64,000 nt of DNA from MWEH01 sp035409945. Its GTDB lineage: Bacteria; Bacillota; Clostridia; Christensenellales; DTU072. Every line of letters begins with the position of its first letter. Position 1 is the stretch's first letter. The stretch lies in the NCBI GenBank assembly GCA_035409945.1, contig DAONQC010000001.1, positions 124,001 to 188,000 of the forward strand, given 5' to 3'. This document shows, in pieces, positions 36,005-44,076 of the stretch. Under the pieces are notes generated by a model that saw nothing but the letters and a program-made list of their open reading frames with translations, was not told the DNA's origin and searched no databases. The translations under genes were made by a program, and so were the position numbers.

Positions 36005-37045
36005 TTACTCCTTATCATCTGGGCGGTCCTTCTTTATGAAAGTACTAACAGCTTTCCCTACGTAAGACAAAACACTCATAACTTTGCTGTAATCCATTCT
36101 CTCAGGGCCTATTACACCTGCCGTACCTACCTCTTTTCCATTAACTTTATATTTGGCTGTCATTATTGCACATTTTTCCAACCCGCAGGTTTCGTGTTTA
36201 CCAACTTTTATAGAAAACTCTAGATCTTCGGCTTGACCAGAGAAAATATCAGCTATTAGTTCCTTGTTCTCTAAAACGCTTAAGGCAGTCTTTGCTTGCT
36301 CAAGTGTTGCATCTGGATAGTCAAGCATCTTTTTTTGACCTTCGATAAACACAGTATTTTCATTGCCCGATGAGTATGACTTTATTATCTCAACAACATA
36401 ACCTAAAAGTTCTCTAAATTCATTTAGCTCATTTTCTATAATGTTGGTGTTTATTGATAAGTCTCCGAGCAAAGATCCAGCAAAAACTCTATTTAAGAGA
36501 ACATTTGCATCAGATAGGAAGTTGGGACTAATGATATTTTTCAATTTGATTATATGATCTTTTATGATACCACTATCCGTAATTATTATTAACAACGCAG
36601 TATGATCTTCAAGCCCGACTAGTTTAATTTCTTTTATCAAAACATCGTTAATATTATCGATGACGATAACAGATGTATAATTAGTAATATCGCTTATAAC
36701 CTTAACTGAAGCACGCACAATGTCTTCAATATCTGTATATTTTCTTTTAAAGGATTCGTCAATGATGAGCATTTCGTTTTTCCGAAGGGGTTTCTTCCCA
36801 ATAAAATTTTCAACATAAAACCGATAAGCTCGAGCAGATGGAATCCTACCTGCAGATGTGTGAGGTTGAATTAAATAACCCATATCTTCCAAGGTAGACA
36901 GCTCAACTCTAATCGTTGCAGAACTAATGTCAGAGAAATATTTATTCTTGATTTCGGAAGAACTAACAGGAAGCGGTGATAGTATGTACTCATCTACCAC
37001 AGCTTTAAGTATCTTGCGTTTTCTATCTGATAATTTCTGATTCAT
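36005..37045 (-). CDS. hrcA: Heat-inducible transcription repressor HrcA
   Basis: HrcA represses class I heat-shock operons by binding the CIRCE operator. The 346-residue product has an N-terminal winged helix (DRKRKILKAVVDEYILSPLPVSS near the start, shown here split; then SSATIRVELSTLEDMGYL near residue 42 and QPHTSAGRIPS near 60), a GAF-like dimer domain, and a C-terminal segment ending VGTAGVIGPERMDYSKVM. It is the first gene of its operon. A CIRCE element sits 25 bp before its ATG, which gives autoregulation. Confidence 0.97.
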   Translation of the reverse strand: MNQKLSDRKRKILKAVVDEYILSPLPVSSSEIKNKYFSDISSATIRVELSTLEDMGYLIQPHTSAGRIPSARAYRFYVENFIGKKPLRKNEMLIIDESFKRKYTDIEDIVRASVKVISDITNYTSVIVIDNINDVLIKEIKLVGLEDHTALLIIITDSGIIKDHIIKLKNIISPNFLSDANVLLNRVFAGSLLGDLSINTNIIENELNEFRELLGYVVEIIKSYSSGNENTVFIEGQKKMLDYPDATLEQAKTALSVLENKELIADIFSGQAEDLEFSIKVGKHETCGLEKCAIMTAKYKVNGKEVGTAGVIGPERMDYSKVMSVLSYVGKAVSTFIKKDRPDDKE

Positions 37046-37069
37046 ATTGGCAAACCTTTAATATGATTG

Positions 37070-37096
37070 TTAGCAGTCTTATATTACGAGTGCTAG
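37070..37096 (-). promoter_or_regulatory. CIRCE operator
   Basis: The inverted repeat has arms TTAGCAGTC and GAGTGCTAG with a 9-bp spacer. The consensus is TTAGCACTC-N9-GAGTGCTAA, so each arm has a single change. It lies between the promoter and the hrcA ATG, where HrcA binding blocks transcription of hrcA-grpE-dnaK-dnaJ. Confidence 0.95.
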
Positions 37097-37100
37097 TTAT

Positions 37101-37129
37101 ATTATATTTGTATGGATAATTGTTGTCAA
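37101..37129 (-). promoter_or_regulatory. hrcA operon promoter
   Basis: Perfect consensus elements are present on the minus strand: TTGACA at 37124-37129 and TATAAT at 37101-37106, with 17 bp between. The CIRCE element follows 4 bp downstream of the -10, so it overlaps the start site. The remaining 185 bp between here and hemW (37130-37314) contains no gene or terminator I can recognise. Confidence 0.95.
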
Positions 37130-37314
37130 GGGATATTTTAAAAGTTTCTAACAAAAGCAAGAAAGGTAGTTTTCATAGTAAAAAAAGAGACAATTGGATT
37201 GGCACAAATCACTTATGCAGCTAAAATCTCTGAAGTCAGTTGTCAAAGTAAGTAGACATTAAGTAACTCGACAAATAAATTATATCGTATTAGAGAAAAT
37301 GAAATAGATTACCA

Positions 37315-38424
37315 TCACAACATAAAATCAACAAGAATGGAATTCATCGTTAAAATGTTTTTATCGTTAATCATAATATTGTTATTACGAATTGTCAAAA
37401 AGTCCTTGTTTTTCTCAATAGAATTTTTATACATCGATAAAAAATCCACATCAAATTTTTCGTTGAAATTAAGTATATTAAATCCACCATTCAAACGTAA
37501 TCCTAGCATAATTTCTTCAAACATATCATCTTCTTTAGTTAAGATAGCTTCTGTTTCATAATTAATTTCATCAGAGTTAAAATATTTTGTTGGGCTGACT
37601 AAAAACCTCTTACCATCAATGTAACTACTGGCGCCAGGTCCAACCCCAAAAAACTCAAGTCTATTCCAATAACCTAAATTATGTTTAGATTCAAACCCTA
37701 CTTTAGCAAAATTACATACTTCATATTTATTAAATCCCAAACTATTTAATTTTGAGGATACAGCGTAATAAATGTCAGAAACGGTATCATCATCGGGCAA
37801 GGCGAGCTCTCCCAGTTGTATAGAATCAAACATTTTTGTATCTTCAGCTACCGTTAATATATATGTCGAAAAGTGTTTAACATATTTAGAGAGCAATTCA
37901 ATATGACTTTCTAAATCAGTAATTTTAGGATCAAAAGGAGTCCCTATTATTAAATCACACGACACATTTTCAAAATATTTATTAGTTTCTATAAGAGTTC
38001 GGAGTGCCATATCCGAACTGTGAGTACGTCCAAGCTGTTTTAAAACCTTATCATCAAGCGACTGCACTCCAATACTTACTCTATTTATACCTAATTGTTT
38101 ATACTCCTTCCAATTAATTTGTGTCGTTGGATTTACCTCAATCGTCACCTCTTCCGCAGCCACATTAAACTCGCTATAGACTACATCCAAAATATCACCT
38201 ATATGAATGGGATTCAATAATGACGGAGTTCCACCGCCAAAGTATATTGTTTTAATTAAACTTTTTGGATAATTAGCTGCAAATTGTCTTATTTCTTTTT
38301 TACATTTTTCTACATAAAATGAAATTCTTTTTTCACCTATCGTTGTCAATGAAAAAAAATCACAATAGTTACATTTATTTACACAAAATGGAACATGTAT
38401 ATAAAGCGACCTATTAATCATCAT
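37315..38424 (-). CDS. hemW: Radical SAM family heme chaperone HemW
   Basis: HemW is a haem-transfer protein related to HemN. The 369-residue product has the CNKC-type cluster motif FCVNKCNYCDFF near residue 14 (CxxxCxxC), IYFGGGTPSLL near 65, and SIGVQSLDDKVLKQLGRTH near 113. It lacks the long N-terminal extension seen in HemZ at 4461. It overlaps the lepA stop by 11 bases (ATGATGATTAAT), so translation is coupled to lepA; the first two ATGs are adjacent and either may be used. lepA-hemW-hrcA is the B. subtilis order. Confidence 0.95.
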   Translation of the reverse strand: MMINRSLYIHVPFCVNKCNYCDFFSLTTIGEKRISFYVEKCKKEIRQFAANYPKSLIKTIYFGGGTPSLLNPIHIGDILDVVYSEFNVAAEEVTIEVNPTTQINWKEYKQLGINRVSIGVQSLDDKVLKQLGRTHSSDMALRTLIETNKYFENVSCDLIIGTPFDPKITDLESHIELLSKYVKHFSTYILTVAEDTKMFDSIQLGELALPDDDTVSDIYYAVSSKLNSLGFNKYEVCNFAKVGFESKHNLGYWNRLEFFGVGPGASSYIDGKRFLVSPTKYFNSDEINYETEAILTKEDDMFEEIMLGLRLNGGFNILNFNEKFDVDFLSMYKNSIEKNKDFLTIRNNNIMINDKNILTMNSILVDFML

Positions 38425-40216
38425 TAATCTTTAAAATGGACATAAATGCTTCAGAAGGTATGGAGACTGAACCGAATTGCCTCATTCGTTTTTTACCAGC
38501 TTTTTGCTTTTCAAGCAATTTTTTCTTTCTAGTTATGTCGCCTCCGTAGCATTTTGCCAACACATCCTTCCTCATCGCTTTGACAGTTTCACGAGCAATA
38601 ATTTTAGATCCAATTGCTGCTTGAACAGGTATTTCAAACATTTGTCTCGGGATAGCATCTTTTAACCTTTCTGCGATCTTTCTGGCTCGTGTATATGCTG
38701 CATCTTTGTGAACAATGAGTGACAATGCATCACATATATCACCATTTAACAAAAAGTCAACCTTTACTAAATTATCGGCCTTATATTCCGCAAATGTGTA
38801 ATCTAAACTCGCATATCCTCGTGTTCTTGATTTGAGACTATCAAAAAAATCATAAATAATTTCAGATAAGGGTATTTTGTAATCAAGTTTGACTCTTGAC
38901 ATATCTAGATATGTCATGTTGATAAACGTACCCCTTTTTTCTTGGCAAAGCTCCATCACTGGACCTACGTATGTTGGAGGAGAGTAAATAGACGCATCAA
39001 CTATTGGTTCTAAAATCGAATCAATTATCGAGGGATCAGGTAATTTCGTTGGACTATCTACAACAACTTCTGAACCATCGGTTTTAATTACTTTGTAAAT
39101 TACACTAGGGGCTGTTGTTACAAGATCTAAATCAAACTCCCTTTCTAGTCTTTCTTCAATTATTTCCATATGTAACAACCCTAAAAAGCCCATCCTAAAG
39201 CCAAAACCTAGTGTGCTGGAACTTTCAGGCTCATATGTTAATGCTGCATCATTTAATTTAAGTTTTTTAATAGCCTCCCTGAGATCATCATACCTGCTGC
39301 CGTCTGCTGGATAGACACCTGCATACACCATAGGTGTAATTGGCTTATATCCTTTAAGTGGAGTTTCAGCAGGATCGAGTACAGTTGTAATGGTATCGCC
39401 TACCGCGGTATCTTGAACGTTTTTTATACTTGCTGTTAAATAACCAACATCTCCAGCTTCCAAAGCGGCTACAGCTTTCATGTTAGGATCAAATATACCA
39501 ACTTCAGTACACTCAAAAGTTTTACCGTTTGACATCATTTTGATGCTCATTCCTGGTTTTATAAAGCCATCAACTACTCTAATATTACAAATAACACCTT
39601 TGAAATTATCATAAATACTATCAAATATTAAAGCTCTAAGCGGCGCTTTGCTATCACCCGCTGGAGCAGGCAACCTTTCTACAATCGCCTCTAACAAAAC
39701 ATCAATATTTATTCCTTCTTTGGCGCTTACAAGTATAGCATCAGATGAATCTAAACCAATTATATCTTCTATCTCTTGTTTCGCAGCATCAATATTAGCT
39801 GCTCCTAAATCAATTTTATTAATTACAGGTATTATTTCTAAATCATTATCTAGTGCTAAATAAACATTCGTAAGTGTTTGAGCTTCAACTCCTTGAGCAG
39901 CATCAACGACAAGTAACGCCCCCTCACAGGCTGCTAACGATCGACTAACTTCATATGTGAAATCAACGTGACCTGGAGTATCAATTAAATTTAAAATATA
40001 GTCTTCACCTTTGTAATTGTAGTGCATGCGAGCTGGGGTTAATTTTACTGTTATTCCTCTCTCGCGCTCTATGTCCATATTATCTAACAACTGGTCTTTC
40101 ATGTCTCTATCTTCGACAGTGTTAGTATGCTCCAACAGCCGATCCGCTAGAGTACTTTTGCCATGGTCTACATGCGCTATTATACAAAAATTTCTTATAT
40201 TTTTTTGTTTTCTCAT
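38414..40216 (-). CDS. lepA: Elongation factor 4 (LepA)
   Basis: LepA is a ribosome-associated GTPase that back-translocates or assists assembly. The 600-residue length and domain set (GTPase, EF-G-like II, III, V and LepA-specific C-terminal domain) are normal. The P-loop is AHVDHGKST near residue 14; switch motifs are RGITVKL near 54 and LIDTPGHVDF near 77; NKID lies near 132. The C-terminal RMRQFGSVSIPSEAFMSIL is the family tail. It begins 4 bp after iscU. Confidence 0.98.
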   Translation of the reverse strand: MRKQKNIRNFCIIAHVDHGKSTLADRLLEHTNTVEDRDMKDQLLDNMDIERERGITVKLTPARMHYNYKGEDYILNLIDTPGHVDFTYEVSRSLAACEGALLVVDAAQGVEAQTLTNVYLALDNDLEIIPVINKIDLGAANIDAAKQEIEDIIGLDSSDAILVSAKEGINIDVLLEAIVERLPAPAGDSKAPLRALIFDSIYDNFKGVICNIRVVDGFIKPGMSIKMMSNGKTFECTEVGIFDPNMKAVAALEAGDVGYLTASIKNVQDTAVGDTITTVLDPAETPLKGYKPITPMVYAGVYPADGSRYDDLREAIKKLKLNDAALTYEPESSSTLGFGFRMGFLGLLHMEIIEERLEREFDLDLVTTAPSVIYKVIKTDGSEVVVDSPTKLPDPSIIDSILEPIVDASIYSPPTYVGPVMELCQEKRGTFINMTYLDMSRVKLDYKIPLSEIIYDFFDSLKSRTRGYASLDYTFAEYKADNLVKVDFLLNGDICDALSLIVHKDAAYTRARKIAERLKDAIPRQMFEIPVQAAIGSKIIARETVKAMRKDVLAKCYGGDITRKKKLLEKQKAGKKRMRQFGSVSIPSEAFMSILKINDD

Positions 40217-40220
40217 TACA

Positions 40221-40592
40221 CTAATTTCGTTTATTTTTTTTATAGTTCTTAATTGCAGCCTGAATTGATTCTTCTGCTAAAACAGAACAGTGTATCTTCT
40301 GCGGAGGTAACCCACCTAGGTTATCAACCACATCAGCGTTTTTAACCTGCATTGCCTCTTCAATAGTTTTTCCTATAATCATCTCTGTGGCAATAGAACT
40401 AGCTGCAATTGCTGCTACACAACCAAATGTTTTAAACTTTGCATCCTTAATAATATTGTTTTCAATAATTAATGACATTTGCATGATGTCACCACATGTA
40501 GCATTGCCCACCGTCCCAATTGCATTTGCTCCTTCGAGATCACCCATGTTTTTGGGATGTTTAAACACTTCTAAGACTTTTTCATTATACAT
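40221..40592 (-). CDS. iscU: Fe-S cluster scaffold protein, IscU/NifU N-terminal type
   Basis: Scaffold on which IscS assembles 2Fe-2S/4Fe-4S clusters before transfer. I start at 40592, preceded by AGAGGGAAAGT; this gives 123 residues, matching the clostridial NifU-like short form. The three ligand cysteines are in NATCGDIMQM (near residue 34), TFGCVAAIAAS (near 60) and IHCSVLAEE (near 100). The residue after the second cysteine is V, where many relatives have G or S. Its ATG overlaps the end of iscS, so translation is coupled. Confidence 0.94.
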   Translation of the reverse strand: MYNEKVLEVFKHPKNMGDLEGANAIGTVGNATCGDIMQMSLIIENNIIKDAKFKTFGCVAAIAASSIATEMIIGKTIEEAMQVKNADVVDNLGGLPPQKIHCSVLAEESIQAAIKNYKKNKRN

Positions 40593-41769
40593 ACTTTCCC
40601 TCTTTCTTTTTAGAATCATACAAAGGAGACATCTCGCGTAACACCTTTACATTTTTAATCAAAACTTCTAAAGTATGATTCATTTGTTCTTGTGTCGTGT
40701 CCTTACCTAAACTAAACCGGATTGTACTATGCGCTAGTTCATCACTAACTCCAATAGCCTTAATGACATGTGAGGCTTGAAGGGAGCCAGATGCACAGGC
40801 CGAGCCACTGCTCACAGCAATACCATCTAAGTCTAATCTCATAAGCAGGCTTTCCCCTTCAATAAATTCAAAACTAAAATTTATGTTGTTAGCTAATCTC
40901 TTTGCTCGGTCTCCGTTTAAATGTACATAAGGAATATTTTTCTGTACGCCGTTTATAAAATCATCTCTTAAACGTATCATTTTTTCATTATTAACTTCTC
41001 TGTTTTCTAATGTTTCCTTTAGTGCACTTGCCATACCTACGATTAATGGGGTCGCTAAAGTGCCCGCTCTTTTCCCTCTTTCTTGTTCGCCACCAGTCAT
41101 AAATCTGTCAATTTTAACTCCTGTCCTAATGTACAGCACACCAATTCCTTTAGGACCGTTAAACTTATGTGCCGACATTGAAAGTAAGTCAATATTCATT
41201 TTATCTACATCAATTTCCATAGTGCCCATTGCTTGTACAGCATCTGTATGAAACACAATCCCTTCGGCTCTACAAAAACTTCCTATTTCAGATATGGGCT
41301 GTATAGTACCTATTTCATTATTTGCAAACATAATGGAGATAAGTACTGTGTTAGCATTTACCGCCTTTTTTATACTTTCAAGTGAAATTACCCCATTTTT
41401 ATCTGGATATACATATGTAACTAAAACACCTTCCCTTTCCAAATCTTGACAAGTATTTAAAACTGCAGGATGTTCGATAGCACTAGTTACTATATGTTTA
41501 ACTTTATTTTTCGAAGCTTTAATGGCACCTCTAATAGCCCAATTGTCACTTTCGGTACCGCCTGATGTAAAATATATTTCATTACTTCTTGCACCTATGG
41601 AATGCGCTATTGTATCTCTTGCTAAATCCACGACTTTTTTTGCAATTCTTCCCTTTTGATGTAATGAAGAAGCATTGCCAAATTCAGTCATAAAATAAGG
41701 CGTCATATCCGAAAGTGCTTTTTCACTTAAAGGCGTTGTCGCCGCGTTATCTAAATATATTAAATTCAT
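40585..41769 (-). CDS. iscS: Cysteine desulfurase, NifS/IscS type
   Basis: PLP enzyme that takes sulfur from cysteine for Fe-S clusters and tRNA thiolation. The 394-residue product has the family start YLDNAATTPLSEKAL, the PLP lysine in SMSAHKFNGPKGIGVLYIR near residue 202 and the catalytic cysteine in SSGSACASGSLQAS near 327. It resembles the clostridial NifS used for general Fe-S assembly, paired here with the NifU-like scaffold. No IscR repressor is present next to it. AGGGATAAGAT precedes the ATG. It lies 36 bp after glyA. Confidence 0.95.
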   Translation of the reverse strand: MNLIYLDNAATTPLSEKALSDMTPYFMTEFGNASSLHQKGRIAKKVVDLARDTIAHSIGARSNEIYFTSGGTESDNWAIRGAIKASKNKVKHIVTSAIEHPAVLNTCQDLEREGVLVTYVYPDKNGVISLESIKKAVNANTVLISIMFANNEIGTIQPISEIGSFCRAEGIVFHTDAVQAMGTMEIDVDKMNIDLLSMSAHKFNGPKGIGVLYIRTGVKIDRFMTGGEQERGKRAGTLATPLIVGMASALKETLENREVNNEKMIRLRDDFINGVQKNIPYVHLNGDRAKRLANNINFSFEFIEGESLLMRLDLDGIAVSSGSACASGSLQASHVIKAIGVSDELAHSTIRFSLGKDTTQEQMNHTLEVLIKNVKVLREMSPLYDSKKKEGKYV

Positions 41770-41805
41770 ATCTTATCCCTTACTGCATTATTAATTGAGT
41801 ATAAC

Positions 41806-43062
41806 TTATAAAATAAAATCTGTTTGATATAAAGGGAATTTTTCTGTAAGCTTTTTAACTCCTTCCTTAATAAGCGATGCGTTTTTTCGTTTGTTGTGTA
41901 TTGTGTCTGCAATACAGTTAGCAATGATGCCCATTTCGTCTAAACCCATTCCTCTCGTTGTTACACTTGGCGTCCCTATTCTTAATCCGTTCGGATTAAA
42001 AGCACTTGCCATTTCGTCATGCGGTATCGAGTTTTTATTTGTTGTAATATTAACTTCATCTAACATTACTTCTAAATCTCGACCTGTTATGCCTGTCCTT
42101 CTTAAATCAATTAACAGCAAATGATTGTCTGTACCTCCTGAAAACAATTCAATCGACTTTGCTTGCAAGCACTCCGCAAGTTTTTTAGCATTAGAAATAA
42201 CTTGTTTTTGATATTCTACAAAACTCGGGTCCAAAGCTTCTTTCAATGCAATTGCCTTTGCTGCAATGATATGCACCAGCGGACCTCCTTGAGTACCTGG
42301 AAAAACTGACTTATCAATTAATTTTGCAACATTATCGTTATTTGTTAAAATCATACCGCCTCTTGGACCTCTTAATGTCTTATGAGTGGTCGTTGTTACA
42401 ACATCTGCATATTGTAAAGGACTAATATGCAATCCGGCAGCAACTAGCCCAGCAATATGAGCCATATCTACCATTAAATATGCCCCTATTTCATCAGCTA
42501 TTTCCCTAAATTTTCTAAAATCTATTTCTCGAGGATATGCGCTAGCGCCAGCTATAATCATTTTAGGGCGTACTTTTATAGCAATTTCTCTGACGTTATC
42601 GTAGTCAATATACCCATTTTGATCAACGCCATATGACGAAAAATCAAAATATTTTCCACTGACATTAACCGAGCTCCCATGTGTAAGATGACCACCATGA
42701 TTCAAATTCATTCCTAATACTTTGTCTCCAGGGTTTAATAATGCGAAATAAACCTGAAAATTAGCATTGCTTCCAGAATGAGGTTGTACATTTGCATATT
42801 TTGCCGAAAATAATTTTTTGGCTCTGCCTATAGCTATTGTTTCAATTTCGTCTACAAACATGCAACCGCCATAGTATCTTTTGTTGGGGTAACCTTCAGC
42901 ATACTTATTTGTCAAATGGGAACCAGCAGCAGTTAAAACTGGAAGTGAAACAAAATTTTCACTGGCAATCAACTCAATATTGCTTTGTTGGCGTGCCAGT
43001 TCTTTAACCATAGATTCATAAAGTTCTGGGTCATTTAATTTTATCGGAATTAAGTCTATCAT
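41806..43062 (-). CDS. glyA: Serine hydroxymethyltransferase
   Basis: GlyA interconverts serine and glycine and supplies methylene-tetrahydrofolate. The 418-residue product has NKYAEGYPNKRYYGGC near residue 51, the PLP-binding lysine in VVTTTTHKTLRGPRGG near 227, and GTDNHLLLIDLR near 330. It feeds the folate pool used by thyA/folA in this window, though it is far away. AAAGGAG precedes the ATG. It is 37 bp from the trx gene and 36 bp from iscS, so glyA-iscS-iscU-lepA-hemW is probably one run. Confidence 0.97.
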   Translation of the reverse strand: MIDLIPIKLNDPELYESMVKELARQQSNIELIASENFVSLPVLTAAGSHLTNKYAEGYPNKRYYGGCMFVDEIETIAIGRAKKLFSAKYANVQPHSGSNANFQVYFALLNPGDKVLGMNLNHGGHLTHGSSVNVSGKYFDFSSYGVDQNGYIDYDNVREIAIKVRPKMIIAGASAYPREIDFRKFREIADEIGAYLMVDMAHIAGLVAAGLHISPLQYADVVTTTTHKTLRGPRGGMILTNNDNVAKLIDKSVFPGTQGGPLVHIIAAKAIALKEALDPSFVEYQKQVISNAKKLAECLQAKSIELFSGGTDNHLLLIDLRRTGITGRDLEVMLDEVNITTNKNSIPHDEMASAFNPNGLRIGTPSVTTRGMGLDEMGIIANCIADTIHNKRKNASLIKEGVKKLTEKFPLYQTDFIL

Positions 43063-43099
43063 TTTATATCTCCTTTTGTATTACAAAGATTATTGTGCG

Positions 43100-43420
43100 T
43101 CAATTTAAAAGATTTTCCAACAGGCTTATGATAGCAGCTTTCGACTTCATTCCAACAAACTTTTCCTTTTGGTCACCACCTTTAAAAACAACATAAGTTG
43201 GTAATGTCATAATTCCAAGATCTTTAATTATTTTTATATTGTCAGGCTTCTCTGTATCAATTGATACAAAAATGACTTTATCGCTAAACTGCTCCTCTAT
43301 TTGTTGTATTAGAGGTTCCATCATCTTACATTGTGGACACCAAACGGCAGTAAATTTTATAAATACAATGCCGTTAGATACTGTTTCTTTAAAACTATCT
43401 ATGCCAACTATATCTTTCAT
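43100..43420 (-). CDS. Thioredoxin family protein with CPQC active site
   Basis: A 106-residue single-domain thioredoxin fold. The active-site motif is AVWCPQCKMMEP near residue 30, i.e. CPQC where typical TrxA has CGPC; the cis-proline loop is TLPTYVVFKGG near 76. The altered dipeptide should raise the redox potential or change partner choice, as in other thioredoxin-fold proteins. No thioredoxin reductase gene is nearby. AAAGGAG precedes the ATG. It stands between an RseC-family gene and glyA. Its role in reduction of cytoplasmic disulfides is plausible but not certain. Confidence 0.9.
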   Translation of the reverse strand: MKDIVGIDSFKETVSNGIVFIKFTAVWCPQCKMMEPLIQQIEEQFSDKVIFVSIDTEKPDNIKIIKDLGIMTLPTYVVFKGGDQKEKFVGMKSKAAIISLLENLLN

Positions 43421-43507
43421 ATAAATCTCCTTTGTTTATTCTCTAATTTATCCTTTAATTGTTATCTGCGTAAATCAAGCATTTAACAGACCTTAATTAA
43501 CTCATAG

Positions 43508-44041
43508 TTATTCATCTTTATCGTGCTTGTCATTTTCTAAATTTTCTGAAAAAGTATACACGCCTAAATCATCTTCCATTTTAACATCTTTACCACCTTT
43601 TAGCAGTTGTTTTAACTCAATAATTTCTTTCTCATCTACATTATCTACCGAAAGAATTTTAGGAGCATATCCCTCCTTTTGCTGCAATACATACTTATCT
43701 ATCAGACATACACCTAAATACGTTATGGGTAATGAACCTAAAGAAACTGTCAAACTAATCCAAAGTTCTAGCTTGCTAGTTAACCATAATAATATACCTA
43801 CTAAAATCAATGGAAAAACATATACAATTATTGATGCAGAAATTATTGCTCTTTCTTTCATTTCTATTGTTACAATATCACCAACTTTTGCATTAATGGT
43901 GTTTTTAATCTTGACTTTTACATACATTTCATCTTTAGGCATTAAACACATCCTGCAATTTTCACACGCTGTCTTTCTTGATAGACGCACTTGCGCAAAT
44001 CCATTTCTATATGTTTTATATACTATTCCATTTTCTCTCAT
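43508..44041 (-). CDS. RseC/MucC family (SoxR-reducing system) membrane protein
   Basis: The 177-residue product resembles the RseC/MucC family (PF04246). Its N-terminal cytoplasmic part has the cysteine cluster CENCRMC near residue 24-30, and two transmembrane helices lie at about residues 70-118 (VYVFPLILVGILLW and LGSLPITYLGVCLI). The acidic C-terminal tail from about residue 130 is not conserved in the family. In proteobacteria RseC acts with Rnf-type complexes on SoxR; in Firmicutes the partner is unclear. It begins 35 bp after aspS, and no SoxR or Rnf gene is in the window. Confidence 0.88.
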   Translation of the reverse strand: MRENGIVYKTYRNGFAQVRLSRKTACENCRMCLMPKDEMYVKVKIKNTINAKVGDIVTIEMKERAIISASIIVYVFPLILVGILLWLTSKLELWISLTVSLGSLPITYLGVCLIDKYVLQQKEGYAPKILSVDNVDEKEIIELKQLLKGGKDVKMEDDLGVYTFSENLENDKHDKDE

Positions 44042-44076
44042 GTTATGCGATTATGTGGTAATATACACTTCTTTTT

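Noticed and set aside
37130..37314. Possible gene remnant between hrcA and hemW
   Set aside because: Short stretches can be translated in several frames, but none has a start with ribosome site or a recognised motif. I treat it as non-coding.
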